From Enterobacter mori LMG 25706 (GTDB taxonomy: Bacteria > Pseudomonadota > Gammaproteobacteria > Enterobacterales > Enterobacteriaceae), in NCBI RefSeq assembly GCF_000211415.1, contig NZ_GL890780.1:1-64000 (forward strand): a DNA stretch of 64,000 bases, in the 5' to 3' direction. Of the stretch, positions 10,965-20,134 are shown piece after piece. The translations under genes were made by a program, and so were the position numbers. The notes below the pieces were generated by a model. The model was not told where the DNA came from. It was given only the letters and a program-made list of their open reading frames with translations, and did not search any database. The stretch's first letter is position 1. Each line of letters begins with the position of its first letter.

Positions 10965-11339
10965 ATGCGTTCAATTGCTCTCACGCTGTTGTCTCTGTTC
11001 TTATCAGGTTGCCAGATCAATCCTTACACCTTTCAGCCTGACTGGACCAGCCCGAGTTGGTTTGATGCAGGTAAAGAAGACGCCATGAATGGCCTGCCGG
11101 TTAAAGATAATCAAACCCTGGCCGATAGTTTTAACGACCCCCATGTCGATCGGAGTGAATATCTCCGGGGTTATACTGACGGTCAGAAGAAAGTGTGTGA
11201 AGAGGGTTTTATTCACGCATGGGGATTAGCAGGTAAATCTTTTCCTGCCAGTTGTGATACTGCCGAAAATGCAGCAAAGCTGCATGAGTCATGGCAAAAA
11301 GGGATGGATGAAAGTACGAGTACCAGCAGACTTAATTGA
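10965..11339 (+). CDS. yfiL: DUF2799 lipoprotein YfiL
   Basis: YfiL is a small lipoprotein of unknown function. The 124-residue product has a signal peptide with lipobox LSGC (Cys15), then a charged domain with GKEDAMNG and YLRGYTDGQ repeats typical of DUF2799. An ATG lies two codons upstream at 10959, but the AAGGAG ribosome site ends only one base before it and seven bases before 10965, which decides the start. The gene sits between the aroF promoter and yfiRNB, as in E. coli. Confidence 0.9.
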   Translation: MRSIALTLLSLFLSGCQINPYTFQPDWTSPSWFDAGKEDAMNGLPVKDNQTLADSFNDPHVDRSEYLRGYTDGQKKVCEEGFIHAWGLAGKSFPASCDTAENAAKLHESWQKGMDESTSTSRLN

Positions 11340-11493
11340 GTCTGGCTTTTAATGTCCAAATCTAAGCAATTGTAGGATTTAGCTTAAGTCTGGCCCTGCG
11401 ATTTTTCTGACATAATGACGGCGTTGATAAACAATGGTATTCTGCCAACAACTCTTAAGGACAACTATTTCCAGAGCAGTGTGGCGGAATCTG

Positions 11494-12030
11494 GTGAGAA
11501 ATTTATTGTTGATCTCTTTGTTCCGATTCACTCTGGTGATAATGCTGTTCTTTACGGCAGGTTCAGCGACGGCAGCTCCGTTCACAGATACCGATAAATC
11601 GGTACGTTCGATTGTTTCCGGTATTGTGAGCTATACCCGATGGCCTTCACTCTCAGGGCAGCCTAAGCTCTGTATTTATGCTTCATCTCACTATACGCAA
11701 GTACTCAGCAGTGAAGATGCGCAAAGCCAGTTACCTTATACTCCTGTCATTGTACGTAACGATCAGGAAGCACTCTCCGCGACGTGCGATGCTATTTATT
11801 TCGGGGCTGAATCGCCTGCAAAACAACTTGAATTAATTAGTCAATATCAGGGCCGAGCGTTGCTATTAATCTCAGAGCAAAATCCTGAATGTGTTATTGG
11901 CAGTGCATTTTGCCTGATAACAGAACAGAACCAGGTCAGATTTTCCGTCAATCTGGATGCATTGACGCGCAGTGGCGTGCGCGTCAATCCAGATGTATTA
12001 ATGCTTGCACGGAATAAAAAGCATGAATAA
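11494..12030 (+). CDS. yfiR: Periplasmic repressor YfiR of diguanylate cyclase YfiN
   Basis: YfiR is a small periplasmic protein that holds the cyclase YfiN inactive; release by envelope redox or by YfiB raises cyclic-di-GMP. The product has an N-terminal signal peptide ending near TAAPF and the conserved YfiR core with cysteines in ATCDAIYF, NPEC and SAFC, which form the redox-sensitive disulfides. The GTG at 11494 was chosen because it gives a signal peptide of E. coli length; an in-frame ATG at 11434 would add 20 residues without a visible ribosome site. It overlaps yfiN by eight bases. Confidence 0.9.
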   Translation: MRNLLLISLFRFTLVIMLFFTAGSATAAPFTDTDKSVRSIVSGIVSYTRWPSLSGQPKLCIYASSHYTQVLSSEDAQSQLPYTPVIVRNDQEALSATCDAIYFGAESPAKQLELISQYQGRALLLISEQNPECVIGSAFCLITEQNQVRFSVNLDALTRSGVRVNPDVLMLARNKKHE

Positions 12031-13243
12031 GGATTTCGCCTCTACTCCGCGTCCGACGTTTAAAAGAACGTTGCGCCGGATCAGCATGATAAGCGTCATC
12101 ATTACAATGACATTTATATGGTTATTGCTGTGCTTCGCTTCCGTGGTGACATTAAAGCAATACGCGCAAAAGAATCTCGAACTCACCGGCTCAACCATGA
12201 GTCACAGCCTTGAAGCCTCATTGGTTTTCAATGATTCACTCGCGGCCAATGAAACACTTGCTGCCCTTGGAAAACAGGGGCAATTTGCCGTGGCGGAAGT
12301 TCTCAATGCCCACCAAAAACGTTTCGCTTACTGGTCATGGGATCCGGAAGATAACACCGACACTCTGGGTGCGCTGGTCAGCCGCTGGCTGTTTCCTGTC
12401 CCTGTTGCACAACCGATCGTGCATAACGGCATGGCGATCGGCGAAATTCGCCTTACCGCACGAGACAGCCTCATCAGTCACTTTATCTGGCTGTCGTTTG
12501 CTGTCCTGACCGGCTGCATTCTGTTTGCTTCTGCCGTTGCGCTCACCATTACACGTTCCCTGCATCACGGCATGGTTACGGAGATGCAGAATATTACCGA
12601 CGTCGTCCATGACGTGCGCGCCAACCGTAATTTCTCCCGTCGGGTGACGGAAGGCCGTATTGAAGAATTCCACCAGTTTGGCGAAGACTTCAACAGCCTG
12701 CTGGATGAGATGGAAGAGTGGCAGCTAAAGCTTCAGGCCAGGAATGCCCAGTTACTACGTACTGCCATGCACGACCCCTTAACCGGGCTGGCTAACCGCG
12801 CTGCGTTTCGTAATAGCATTGCGGCACTGATGAACGATTCATCGGCAAAGGCAAACTCGGCCCTGCTTTTCCTCGATGGGGATAACTTCAAGTTTATCAA
12901 CGATACCTGGGGACATGCGGCAGGTGACGGCGTGCTGATAGAAGTCGCCAGCAGGATGGTTGAGTTTGGTGATAAACGTCATCAGTCATACCGCCTCGGC
13001 GGCGACGAGTTCGCTATGGTGCTGTACGGCGTCCATTCTGAGCGTGAAGTTCAACATATTTGTGCTGCGCTTTCGCAGCAGTTTATCCGTCCGTTTGATC
13101 TGCATAACGGGCTAACTGCATCATTGTCACTCAGCATTGGCTTCGCTCTGGCGTGGGAAAATGCCTCCGTGGAAGCATTACTGGAGCAAGCCGACCGCAA
13201 TATGTACCTGGTCAAGAATCAGCGTACAAAAACAATAACTTAG
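12023..13243 (+). CDS. dgcN: Diguanylate cyclase YfiN (DgcN)
   Basis: YfiN is an inner-membrane diguanylate cyclase that makes cyclic-di-GMP and, in E. coli, also halts division under envelope stress. The 406-residue product has a transmembrane segment near 20-45, a periplasmic sensor domain, a second membrane segment (about 150-175), a HAMP region, and a GGDEF domain with RLGGDEF intact. No RxxD inhibitory site is seen five residues before GGDEF, as in the E. coli protein. The ATG at 12023 has ACGGA upstream; an upstream TTG is less likely. It lies between yfiR and yfiB in one operon. Confidence 0.95.
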   Translation: MNKDFASTPRPTFKRTLRRISMISVIITMTFIWLLLCFASVVTLKQYAQKNLELTGSTMSHSLEASLVFNDSLAANETLAALGKQGQFAVAEVLNAHQKRFAYWSWDPEDNTDTLGALVSRWLFPVPVAQPIVHNGMAIGEIRLTARDSLISHFIWLSFAVLTGCILFASAVALTITRSLHHGMVTEMQNITDVVHDVRANRNFSRRVTEGRIEEFHQFGEDFNSLLDEMEEWQLKLQARNAQLLRTAMHDPLTGLANRAAFRNSIAALMNDSSAKANSALLFLDGDNFKFINDTWGHAAGDGVLIEVASRMVEFGDKRHQSYRLGGDEFAMVLYGVHSEREVQHICAALSQQFIRPFDLHNGLTASLSLSIGFALAWENASVEALLEQADRNMYLVKNQRTKTIT

Positions 13244-13256
13244 AAAGGAATGTACT

Positions 13257-13739
13257 ATGTTAAAGCGATATATCGCACCCTTGTTACTCGGATCGCTGGC
13301 CCTGGCAGGCTGCCAGACACCGCCAGGTAAATTTACACCAGAACAAGTTGCGGCGATGAAGTCTTACGGCTTTAACGAACTGAATGGCGACTGGTCCCTG
13401 GGGCTGTCGGATAAAATCTTATTTGATAAAAATGATGCAAGACTGCGTCCGGAGAGCGAAACACAGATTCAGACCATGGCCTCGCGTCTGGCGGCAACCG
13501 GCCTGAACCACGCCCGGATGGACGGTCACACGGATAATTATGGTGAGGATAGCTATAACGAAGCGCTCTCGTTAAAACGCGCCAATGCCGTTGCAGACAC
13601 CTGGGCAAAGGGTGCGAATATCCCACGCACTAACCCCACTACGCGGGGATTAGGCAAAAAATATCCTGTTGCCAGCAACAGCACCTCGCAAGGGCGCGCT
13701 GAAAACCGCCGGGTCGCGGTAGTCATCAGCACACCATAA
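13257..13739 (+). CDS. yfiB: OmpA-like outer membrane lipoprotein YfiB
   Basis: YfiB is a 160-residue outer-membrane lipoprotein that binds peptidoglycan and sequesters YfiR, so activating YfiN. It has a lipobox LAGC (Cys19) and an OmpA-C domain with the diaminopimelate-binding pattern (GHTDNYGEDSYNE; LSLKRANAVA; RGLGKKYP; ENRRV). A clear AAAGGAA ribosome site precedes the ATG, 13 bases after yfiN. It ends two bases from the opposing PepSY gene. Confidence 0.95.
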   Translation: MLKRYIAPLLLGSLALAGCQTPPGKFTPEQVAAMKSYGFNELNGDWSLGLSDKILFDKNDARLRPESETQIQTMASRLAATGLNHARMDGHTDNYGEDSYNEALSLKRANAVADTWAKGANIPRTNPTTRGLGKKYPVASNSTSQGRAENRRVAVVISTP

Positions 13740-13741
13740 GG

Positions 13742-15112
13742 TTATTTAACGGAGGATTCGGCGAGCGACACGCCTGACGCCGCTCGCCAGCGTAGCCAGT
13801 CGATAAATATAAACAAGACCAGACTAACGCCCATCACCGGCAACGCCAGTCCCAGCAGAGCACTAACCACTATCGTGACCGCCCTCCCCCAGAATGACAG
13901 CGCCAGCCAGCTCTGACAAAGCGTCTGCACCGGGTTCGCAGCTGACCTCGCCGGACGACGCATCCACCACATTCGGTATCCCCAGATAATCAGCACGCAA
14001 AGGGCAAGTCCGAACGCAACGAGCAGTAGCTGATTCACCAGTCCGAATAAGATCCCCATATGGAAATCCACGCCCCAGCGGGTCAGTTTTGCTATTAACG
14101 GGAAATCCTCAAAGCGGGTTCTGTCGATGACCTGCATCGTATTGGGATCAACCGCAACGGCATCAACCTGCGTTGGCCAGCTGCGATCGATTTCCGTTAC
14201 CGTCCAGGCTCGATCGGACGTACTGGCGGGGCGGATCTCAAGCTTGTTAGCATCAATTCCTGCCTTTCGCGCAGCACTCAGCACGCCATCAAACTGCGTC
14301 AGATCCATCGCCATCTCCGGCACGATCATTACCCCATGATGGCCGCGATGTTCGGCGTGTTCGTCCATGACCATGGGCATACCGGAGAGCATTGTATTGA
14401 CCTGCGGCGTCAGCCAGTTCATCTCAGCACGCAGCTTATCAACGTTCCCCCCCGCCCACTGGGACCAGGTCAGGCCGGTTGCTGAGAATAACAACATTCC
14501 ACCCAGCAGCGTCCAGCCTAACGCCACATGCACTCGACGTCGGTTCTGAAAGGGGTTGTTAATGCGCCGTTTGGGTCGGGTATAAAACCACAGCGCAATG
14601 CCGCCGAGCGCAGCGACCCACATCCACGAGGCCGCCAGCTCGCTGTAGAGCCGCCCAACATCGCCCAGCATCAGCGACGTATGCAGATAATCAATAGTCT
14701 GACGCAGCGGTAAAATCCCGCTGGTTCCGTATACCGTCATGTCCCCCAGCACCGCCAGGCTTATCGGATCGACAAAGATAGCCCGATGTTCCGATGGACC
14801 AAGCGACGGGTCAGCAAACATCACGCGGGTGGTTTCACCCTCAGCCAGCCCCGGACGAACGGCGTGCAAACGCAGATCTGTTCCAAGGTTTTTTTCCGCC
14901 ACGGCAATTTGTTCCGCCAGCGGCTGCAACTCACCCACAGAATTTGTGTGGAGCGCATGCCGGTAGAGCGCATTCTCCAGCTGCGGGGTTGCCACATACA
15001 GCGTACCGGTCAACGCAGCGAAGAAGATAAACGGGCCGACAAACAGCCCGACGTAGAAATGAAGGCGACGCAGCAGGTTTCCCCATGCCGCGCGCGGCGT
15101 GCAGGTAGTCAT
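13742..15112 (-). CDS. PepSY-associated membrane protein (iron/siderophore-reductase-like)
   Basis: This 456-residue integral membrane protein of the PepSY_TM family starts with a segment typical of the group (FYVGLFVGPFIFF, then LTGTLYV). At least four hydrophobic spans are visible: near residues 18-40, about 140-160, about 190-215, and two near the C-terminus. PepSY_TM proteins are often linked to iron uptake or ferric-siderophore reduction; the substrate here is unknown. It lies 38 bases downstream of a Met/His-rich DUF2946 protein, likely one operon, and is not at this locus in E. coli K-12. Confidence 0.85.
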   Translation of the reverse strand: MTTCTPRAAWGNLLRRLHFYVGLFVGPFIFFAALTGTLYVATPQLENALYRHALHTNSVGELQPLAEQIAVAEKNLGTDLRLHAVRPGLAEGETTRVMFADPSLGPSEHRAIFVDPISLAVLGDMTVYGTSGILPLRQTIDYLHTSLMLGDVGRLYSELAASWMWVAALGGIALWFYTRPKRRINNPFQNRRRVHVALGWTLLGGMLLFSATGLTWSQWAGGNVDKLRAEMNWLTPQVNTMLSGMPMVMDEHAEHRGHHGVMIVPEMAMDLTQFDGVLSAARKAGIDANKLEIRPASTSDRAWTVTEIDRSWPTQVDAVAVDPNTMQVIDRTRFEDFPLIAKLTRWGVDFHMGILFGLVNQLLLVAFGLALCVLIIWGYRMWWMRRPARSAANPVQTLCQSWLALSFWGRAVTIVVSALLGLALPVMGVSLVLFIFIDWLRWRAASGVSLAESSVK

Positions 15113-15150
15113 ACTTTTCCTTTTTAAGGCAGTAAGTTATCGATTTATTT

Positions 15151-15555
15151 TTAAAGGGAAAAAGCAGACTGCCGCGGCGGCGCGCGGGTATCAGGGTAAA
15201 GCCAGGGAAAAAAGTGCCAGTGGCTGACCGCCTGGCGCGGCGGCTTAACGCGCAGCCTTTGCAGCACCGCGCTTAGCAGGACGATCAGCGCCAGCATCAC
15301 GCCAGGGACATGCGCTAACAGCACGCAGTAGCCGCAGGCCTCCGCATGGTCAACAGGCATGGAATGCTGCATATCGCCGTGATGGTCATCCATCGACATC
15401 ATGCTCATATCATGATGCATGCCCGGCATGGAGCTCATGGGATCTTTTTGCAGCGAGACAGAGATAAGCGGCGCGACCACGATCAGCAGGATCGCAAACA
15501 GCGCGGTCAATGCCGCTGCGCGTTTCCCATTATGCTGATGCAGTACGTTATCCAC
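15151..15555 (-). CDS. DUF2946 family Met/His-rich membrane protein
   Basis: This 134-residue protein has one hydrophobic segment near residues 14-34, a stretch rich in Met and His (about 40-70: MPGMHHDM, MSMDDHHGDMQHSM), the CGYC motif characteristic of DUF2946, and a second hydrophobic segment (about 80-100). Such Met/His clusters and CxxC pairs bind copper or other soft metals in related proteins, so a periplasmic metal-binding role is reasonable inference. It is first in a two-gene unit with the PepSY protein. Confidence 0.8.
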   Translation of the reverse strand: MDNVLHQHNGKRAAALTALFAILLIVVAPLISVSLQKDPMSSMPGMHHDMSMMSMDDHHGDMQHSMPVDHAEACGYCVLLAHVPGVMLALIVLLSAVLQRLRVKPPRQAVSHWHFFPWLYPDTRAPPRQSAFSL

Positions 15556-15630
15556 TTACCCTCCGGTGAAGAGGCAAGCATTGTAAATGATTTATGTCGA
15601 AAGAGTTAATGCGTGAGATGCGATTACAAA

Positions 15631-15661
15631 AAAAAGGGCCAGCCTTTCGGCCAGCCCTTTC
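15631..15661 (-). terminator. rpsP-rplS operon terminator
   Basis: Leftward AAAGGGCTGGCC-GAAA-GGCTGGCCCTTTTTTTT, a GC-rich stem with a GNRA-type loop and a U tract, 26 bases after rplS. Confidence 0.85.
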
Positions 15662-15686
15662 TAACAGGATGTCGCTTAAGCGAATC

Positions 15687-16037
<351 letters not shown>

Positions 16038-16077
16038 TTAATCTCTTATCCTGGGTAAACTGATATTCGGGAGCGTA

Positions 16078-16845
16078 TTACGCATTCCCATCATGTTCAT
16101 GCTGCTGGTGCGCGTGTTCAGTTTTGAACTCGGCCAGCAACTTTGCTTGCTCTTCAGTCAGAGCCAGGTTTTCCAGAAGTTCAGGTCTTCTAAGCCAGGT
16201 TCGGCCCAGCGACTGCTTCAAACGCCAGCGACGTATCTCGGCATGGTTTCCAGACAGTAACACTGCCGGGACGTCCATCCCTTCTAACACTTCAGGACGA
16301 GTATAGTGTGGACAGTCCAGCAATCCATCGGCAAAGGAATCTTCCGTTGCCGAAGCTTCATGGCCCAGTACCCCCGGAATAAACCGGGCGACGGAGTCAA
16401 TCAGCGTCATTGCGGGTAACTCACCACCGCTGAGAACGTAATCGCCGATAGACCATTCTTCGTCAATCTCGGTTTGAATTACGCGCTCATCTATCCCTTC
16501 GTAGCGACCACAGACCAGAATCAGCTTTTGATTCGTCGCCAGTTCGCTCACGCCCGCTTGATCAAGCTTGCGTCCCTGAGGTGACAGATAAATCACCTTT
16601 GCGCCTTCACCTGCCGCGGCTTTTGCTGTGTGAATGGCGTCCCGTAAGGGTTGCACCATCATTAACATCCCCGGTCCGCCGCCGTAAGGACGATCGTCCA
16701 CGGTACGGTGCCGGTCATGAGTGAAGTCACGAGGACTCCAGCTCTGGATGCTCAGCAGGCCATTCTTTACTGCCCGGCCAGTTACCCCGTAATCGGTAAT
16801 CGCGCGGAACATTTCAGGAAACAGGCTAATTATGCCAATCCACAT
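16078..16845 (-). CDS. trmD: tRNA (guanine(37)-N1)-methyltransferase
   Basis: TrmD methylates G37 of tRNAs reading CNN and some other codons, preventing +1 frameshifts. The 255-residue SPOUT-class enzyme has its trefoil-knot AdoMet site in the segments [10 protein letters not shown] and [10 protein letters not shown], and the conserved [10 protein letters not shown] loop. It is the third gene of the rpsP operon and follows rimM by 31 bases. Confidence 0.98.
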   Translation of the reverse strand: MWIGIISLFPEMFRAITDYGVTGRAVKNGLLSIQSWSPRDFTHDRHRTVDDRPYGGGPGMLMMVQPLRDAIHTAKAAAGEGAKVIYLSPQGRKLDQAGVSELATNQKLILVCGRYEGIDERVIQTEIDEEWSIGDYVLSGGELPAMTLIDSVARFIPGVLGHEASATEDSFADGLLDCPHYTRPEVLEGMDVPAVLLSGNHAEIRRWRLKQSLGRTWLRRPELLENLALTEEQAKLLAEFKTEHAHQQHEHDGNA

Positions 16846-16876
16846 AGCGCCGTCTTTTACCGTTTATCCGGAGAAT

Positions 16877-17413
16877 TTAAAAACCAGGATCCCAATCTAC
16901 TTCAATGGTTTGAGTAGTGAGATCGACTTTCTTGATAACCTGTCCATCGAGGAACGGAACCAACCGCTCCTTGATGCCAAATGCATCTTTCAGGTTTGCC
17001 TTAATGACGAGAACGTCATTTGACCCGGTTTCCATCATATCGATGACTTTCCCCAGGCTGTAGCCTTCGGTAGTGACTACCTGGCAACCCATAAGGTCTT
17101 TCCAGTAGTAGTCACCCTCTTCCAGCTGTGGCAACTGCGACGAATCCACGACAATTTCACAATTAGTCAGGGCATTCGCGGCATCACGATCGTCAACGCC
17201 TTTCAGCTTGATGATGATGTCCTGATTGTGGTGACGCCAGCTTTCCAGCTCGACCTCTTCCCACTTACCGCCTTTCTGGATAAACCAGGGCTGGTAATTA
17301 AAAATGCTATCAGCGTCTTCAGTGGAGGAAAACACTCTGAGCCAACCACGGATACCGTAGCAAGAACCCATTTTTCCCAATACGATCGGTTCAACAGGTG
17401 CTTTATTGCTCAT
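16877..17413 (-). CDS. rimM: 16S rRNA processing protein RimM
   Basis: RimM is a 30S maturation factor that binds S19 and helps assemble the subunit head. The product has the N-terminal RimM barrel ([19 protein letters not shown]) and a C-terminal PRC-barrel ([18 protein letters not shown]). Three start codons cluster at 17422 (GTG), 17416 and 17413; the last gives [10 protein letters not shown], closest to the E. coli start, giving 178 residues. It lies 18 bases after rpsP. Confidence 0.96.
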   Translation of the reverse strand: MSNKAPVEPIVLGKMGSCYGIRGWLRVFSSTEDADSIFNYQPWFIQKGGKWEEVELESWRHHNQDIIIKLKGVDDRDAANALTNCEIVVDSSQLPQLEEGDYYWKDLMGCQVVTTEGYSLGKVIDMMETGSNDVLVIKANLKDAFGIKERLVPFLDGQVIKKVDLTTQTIEVDWDPGF

Positions 17414-17431
17414 CATGACCACCGTGACAGA

Positions 17432-17680
17432 TTAAGCTGCTTTGTTTGCTGCTTTGATCAGCGTAGCAACGCGATCGGAAACAGTAGCGCCCTGGCCAAC
17501 CCAGTGAGCGATACGATCCAGATCCAGACGAGTTTCTTCTTCTGCGCCAGCGGCCAGTGGGTTGAAGAAACCAACGCGCTCGATGAAGCGGCCGTTGCGT
17601 GCATTACGGCTGTCAGTCACAACAACCTGGTAGAACGGACGCTTTTTAGCGCCGTGACGAGCTAAACGAATAGTAACCAT
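17432..17680 (-). CDS. rpsP: 30S ribosomal protein S16
   Basis: S16 is an early-binding 30S protein. The 82-residue product matches E. coli S16 in length, with the conserved start [17 protein letters not shown]. It is first in the rpsP-rimM-trmD-rplS operon. A GC-rich inverted repeat (17705-17736) lies in its leader. Confidence 0.98.
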   Translation of the reverse strand: MVTIRLARHGAKKRPFYQVVVTDSRNARNGRFIERVGFFNPLAAGAEEETRLDLDRIAHWVGQGATVSDRVATLIKAANKAA

Positions 17681-17743
17681 AACATCCTCTTGTGTGAATA
17701 AAACAACCGGGCCCCATCGAGGAACGGAGCCCGGGTGTCATAT

Positions 17744-17780
17744 TAAAAGCCCGAAAATTTTACTCATTTTCGGGCAAAAA
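17744..17780 (-). terminator. ffh terminator
   Basis: Leftward GCCCGAAAA-N9-TTTTCGGGC followed by T4, 22 bases after the ffh stop and before the rpsP leader. Confidence 0.75.
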
Positions 17781-17796
17781 GCAATCTCAAAAGCGA

Positions 17797-19158
17797 TTAA
17801 CGCCCTGGAAAACCGGGTGGCATCATGCCTTTCATGCCGCGCATCATCTTCGCCATGCCGCCTTTCTTCATTTTCTTCATCATGCGCTGCATGTCGTCGA
17901 ACTGTTTCAGAAGGCGGTTTACGTCCTGCACCTGCATGCCGCAACCGGCCGCGATACGGCGTTTACGGGAACCTTTGATGATTTCTGGCTTCGCACGCTC
18001 TTTCAGCGTCATCGAGTTGATGATCGCCTCCATACGCACCAGCACTTTGTCATCCATCTGGGATTTTACGTTGTCAGGGATCTGGCCCATGCCCGGCAGC
18101 TTGCCCATCAGGCTGGCCATGCCGCCCATGTTTTTCATCTGACGCAGTTGCTCAAGGAAGTCGGTGAGATCGAAACCGTCACCTTTTTTCAGCTTGCTGG
18201 CCAGCTTCTCGGCCTGCGCGCGGTCAACCTTGCTCTCGATATCTTCGATCAGCGACAGCACGTCGCCCATGCCGAGAATTCGGGAAGCAATGCGGTCCGG
18301 ATGGAACGGCTCCAGCGCTTCCGTTTTCTCACCGACGCCGAGGAACTTGATTGGTTTACCGGTGATATGACGAATGGAGAGCGCCGCACCGCCGCGGGCG
18401 TCGCCGTCCACTTTGGTCAGCACCACGCCGGTTAATGGCAGCGCTTCGTTAAACGCTTTCGCGGTATTCGCCGCATCCTGACCGGTCATGGCGTCAACAA
18501 CAAACAGGGTCTCTACCGGGTTGATAGAGGCATGCACCTGCTTGATCTCGTCCATCATCGCTTCGTCGACATGCAGACGACCGGCGGTATCCACCAGCAG
18601 CACGTCGTAGAATTTCAGCTTCGCTTCTTTCAGCGCCGCGTTAACGATGTCGACAGGCTTCTGCGCCACGTCCGACGGGAAGAAATCCACGCCAACCTGC
18701 TCTGCCAGCGTTTCCAGCTGTTTGATCGCCGCCGGGCGATAGACGTCCGCAGACACCACCAGCACTTTTTTCTTGTGCTTTTCGCGCAGGAATTTACCCA
18801 GCTTACCAACGCTGGTCGTTTTACCCGCCCCCTGAAGGCCCGCCATCAGCACCACGGCCGGAGGCTGAGCGGCCAGGTTAAGCACCTGGTTCTCTTCGCC
18901 CATCGCCGAAACCAGCTCGTTACGTACGATTTTGACGAACTCCTGACCCGGAGTCAGGCTCTTGTTAACTTCATGTCCAACCGCTTTTTCTTTTACGCGG
19001 TTGATAAAATCACGCACGACCGGTAACGCAACGTCTGCTTCGAGCAGCGCCATGCGCACTTCGCGCAGCGTTTCCTTGATATTCTCTTCGGTGAGGCGTC
19101 CGCGGCCGCTGATGTTGCGCAGCGTGCGCGACAAACGATCGGTTAAATTATCAAACAT
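17797..19158 (-). CDS. ffh: Signal recognition particle protein Ffh
   Basis: Ffh binds 4.5S RNA and signal sequences and targets nascent inner-membrane proteins to FtsY. The 453-residue product has the N domain (1-85), the G domain with GLQGAGKT, DTAGR and TKVDG GTPase motifs, and a C-terminal Met-rich M domain (from about 295; GMASLMGKLPGMG and a Met-rich tail). It is full length, transcribed leftward and divergent from ypjD. Confidence 0.98.
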   Translation of the reverse strand: MFDNLTDRLSRTLRNISGRGRLTEENIKETLREVRMALLEADVALPVVRDFINRVKEKAVGHEVNKSLTPGQEFVKIVRNELVSAMGEENQVLNLAAQPPAVVLMAGLQGAGKTTSVGKLGKFLREKHKKKVLVVSADVYRPAAIKQLETLAEQVGVDFFPSDVAQKPVDIVNAALKEAKLKFYDVLLVDTAGRLHVDEAMMDEIKQVHASINPVETLFVVDAMTGQDAANTAKAFNEALPLTGVVLTKVDGDARGGAALSIRHITGKPIKFLGVGEKTEALEPFHPDRIASRILGMGDVLSLIEDIESKVDRAQAEKLASKLKKGDGFDLTDFLEQLRQMKNMGGMASLMGKLPGMGQIPDNVKSQMDDKVLVRMEAIINSMTLKERAKPEIIKGSRKRRIAAGCGMQVQDVNRLLKQFDDMQRMMKKMKKGGMAKMMRGMKGMMPPGFPGR

Positions 19159-19324
19159 TGTCTCTCGCCTGGGGTAGAAACGTTGGGTCGCGTAAGCGAC
19201 ACATACACAGAATTTTGCCGGAGTATAACATGAAGGCAGCTTTGTTGTTATGCAACGGTTGGAGCACGCGTCACGTAACGTTATACTGCTTATCTTTCTT
19301 ATTAAGACAACTGTCGACGCCTAT

Positions 19325-20116
19325 ATGCCTGTTTTCGCACTGATCGCCCTTGTTGCCTACTCTGTCAGCCTCGCGCTGATCATTCCCGGCCTGCTGCAAA
19401 AAAACAGCGGCTGGCGGCGCATGGCTGTTCTTTCGGCGGTAATAGCACTGATAAGCCATGCTTTTGCACTGGAATCTCGCATTATTCCTGGCGACGGCAG
19501 CGTGCAAAACCTGAGCGTATTGAATGTCGGCTCACTGGTCAGCCTGATGATTTGTACGGTGATGACCATTGTTGCGTCCAAAAACCGTGGCTGGCTTCTG
19601 CTGCCGATTGTTTATGCCTTCGCGCTGATCAATCTGGCGTTAGCCACGTTTATGCCCAATGAGTTCATTACCCATCTGGAAGCGACGCCGGGGATGCTGG
19701 TGCATATCGGCCTGTCGCTGTTTGCCTACGCGACGCTGATTATTGCGGCGCTTTACGCCATGCAGCTCGCCTGGATTGATTACCAGTTGAAGAACAAAAA
19801 GCTGGCCTTCAATCACGAAATGCCGCCGCTGATGGTCATTGAGCGTAAGATGTTCCACATCACCCAGGTCGGCGTGGTGCTGCTGACGCTCACGCTCTGC
19901 ACCGGTCTGTTTTACATGAAGAACCTGTTCAGCGTGGAGAATATCGATAAAGCGGTGCTCTCCATCATCGCGTGGTTTGTCTATATTGTCCTGTTATGGG
20001 GCCATTATCATGAAGGCTGGCGCGGTCGTCGCGTAGTCTGGTTCAACGTCGCGGGCGCGGGCATTCTTACCCTTGCCTATTTTGGAAGTCGCTTCATACA
20101 GCAATTTGCTGGCTAA
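19325..20116 (+). CDS. ypjD: CcmC/ResC-like inner membrane protein YpjD
   Basis: YpjD is a polytopic inner-membrane protein related to the cytochrome c assembly (CcmC/CcsA) family; in E. coli it has been associated with CorB and magnesium. From the ATG at 19325 (MPVFALIALVAYS) it has 263 residues, exactly the E. coli length, and about eight hydrophobic spans. A longer reading from 19250 lacks family support. It is followed 18 bases later by corB, probably co-transcribed. Confidence 0.93.
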   Translation: MPVFALIALVAYSVSLALIIPGLLQKNSGWRRMAVLSAVIALISHAFALESRIIPGDGSVQNLSVLNVGSLVSLMICTVMTIVASKNRGWLLLPIVYAFALINLALATFMPNEFITHLEATPGMLVHIGLSLFAYATLIIAALYAMQLAWIDYQLKNKKLAFNHEMPPLMVIERKMFHITQVGVVLLTLTLCTGLFYMKNLFSVENIDKAVLSIIAWFVYIVLLWGHYHEGWRGRRVVWFNVAGAGILTLAYFGSRFIQQFAG

Positions 20117-20134
20117 GTAACAAAGGAGTTCCCC

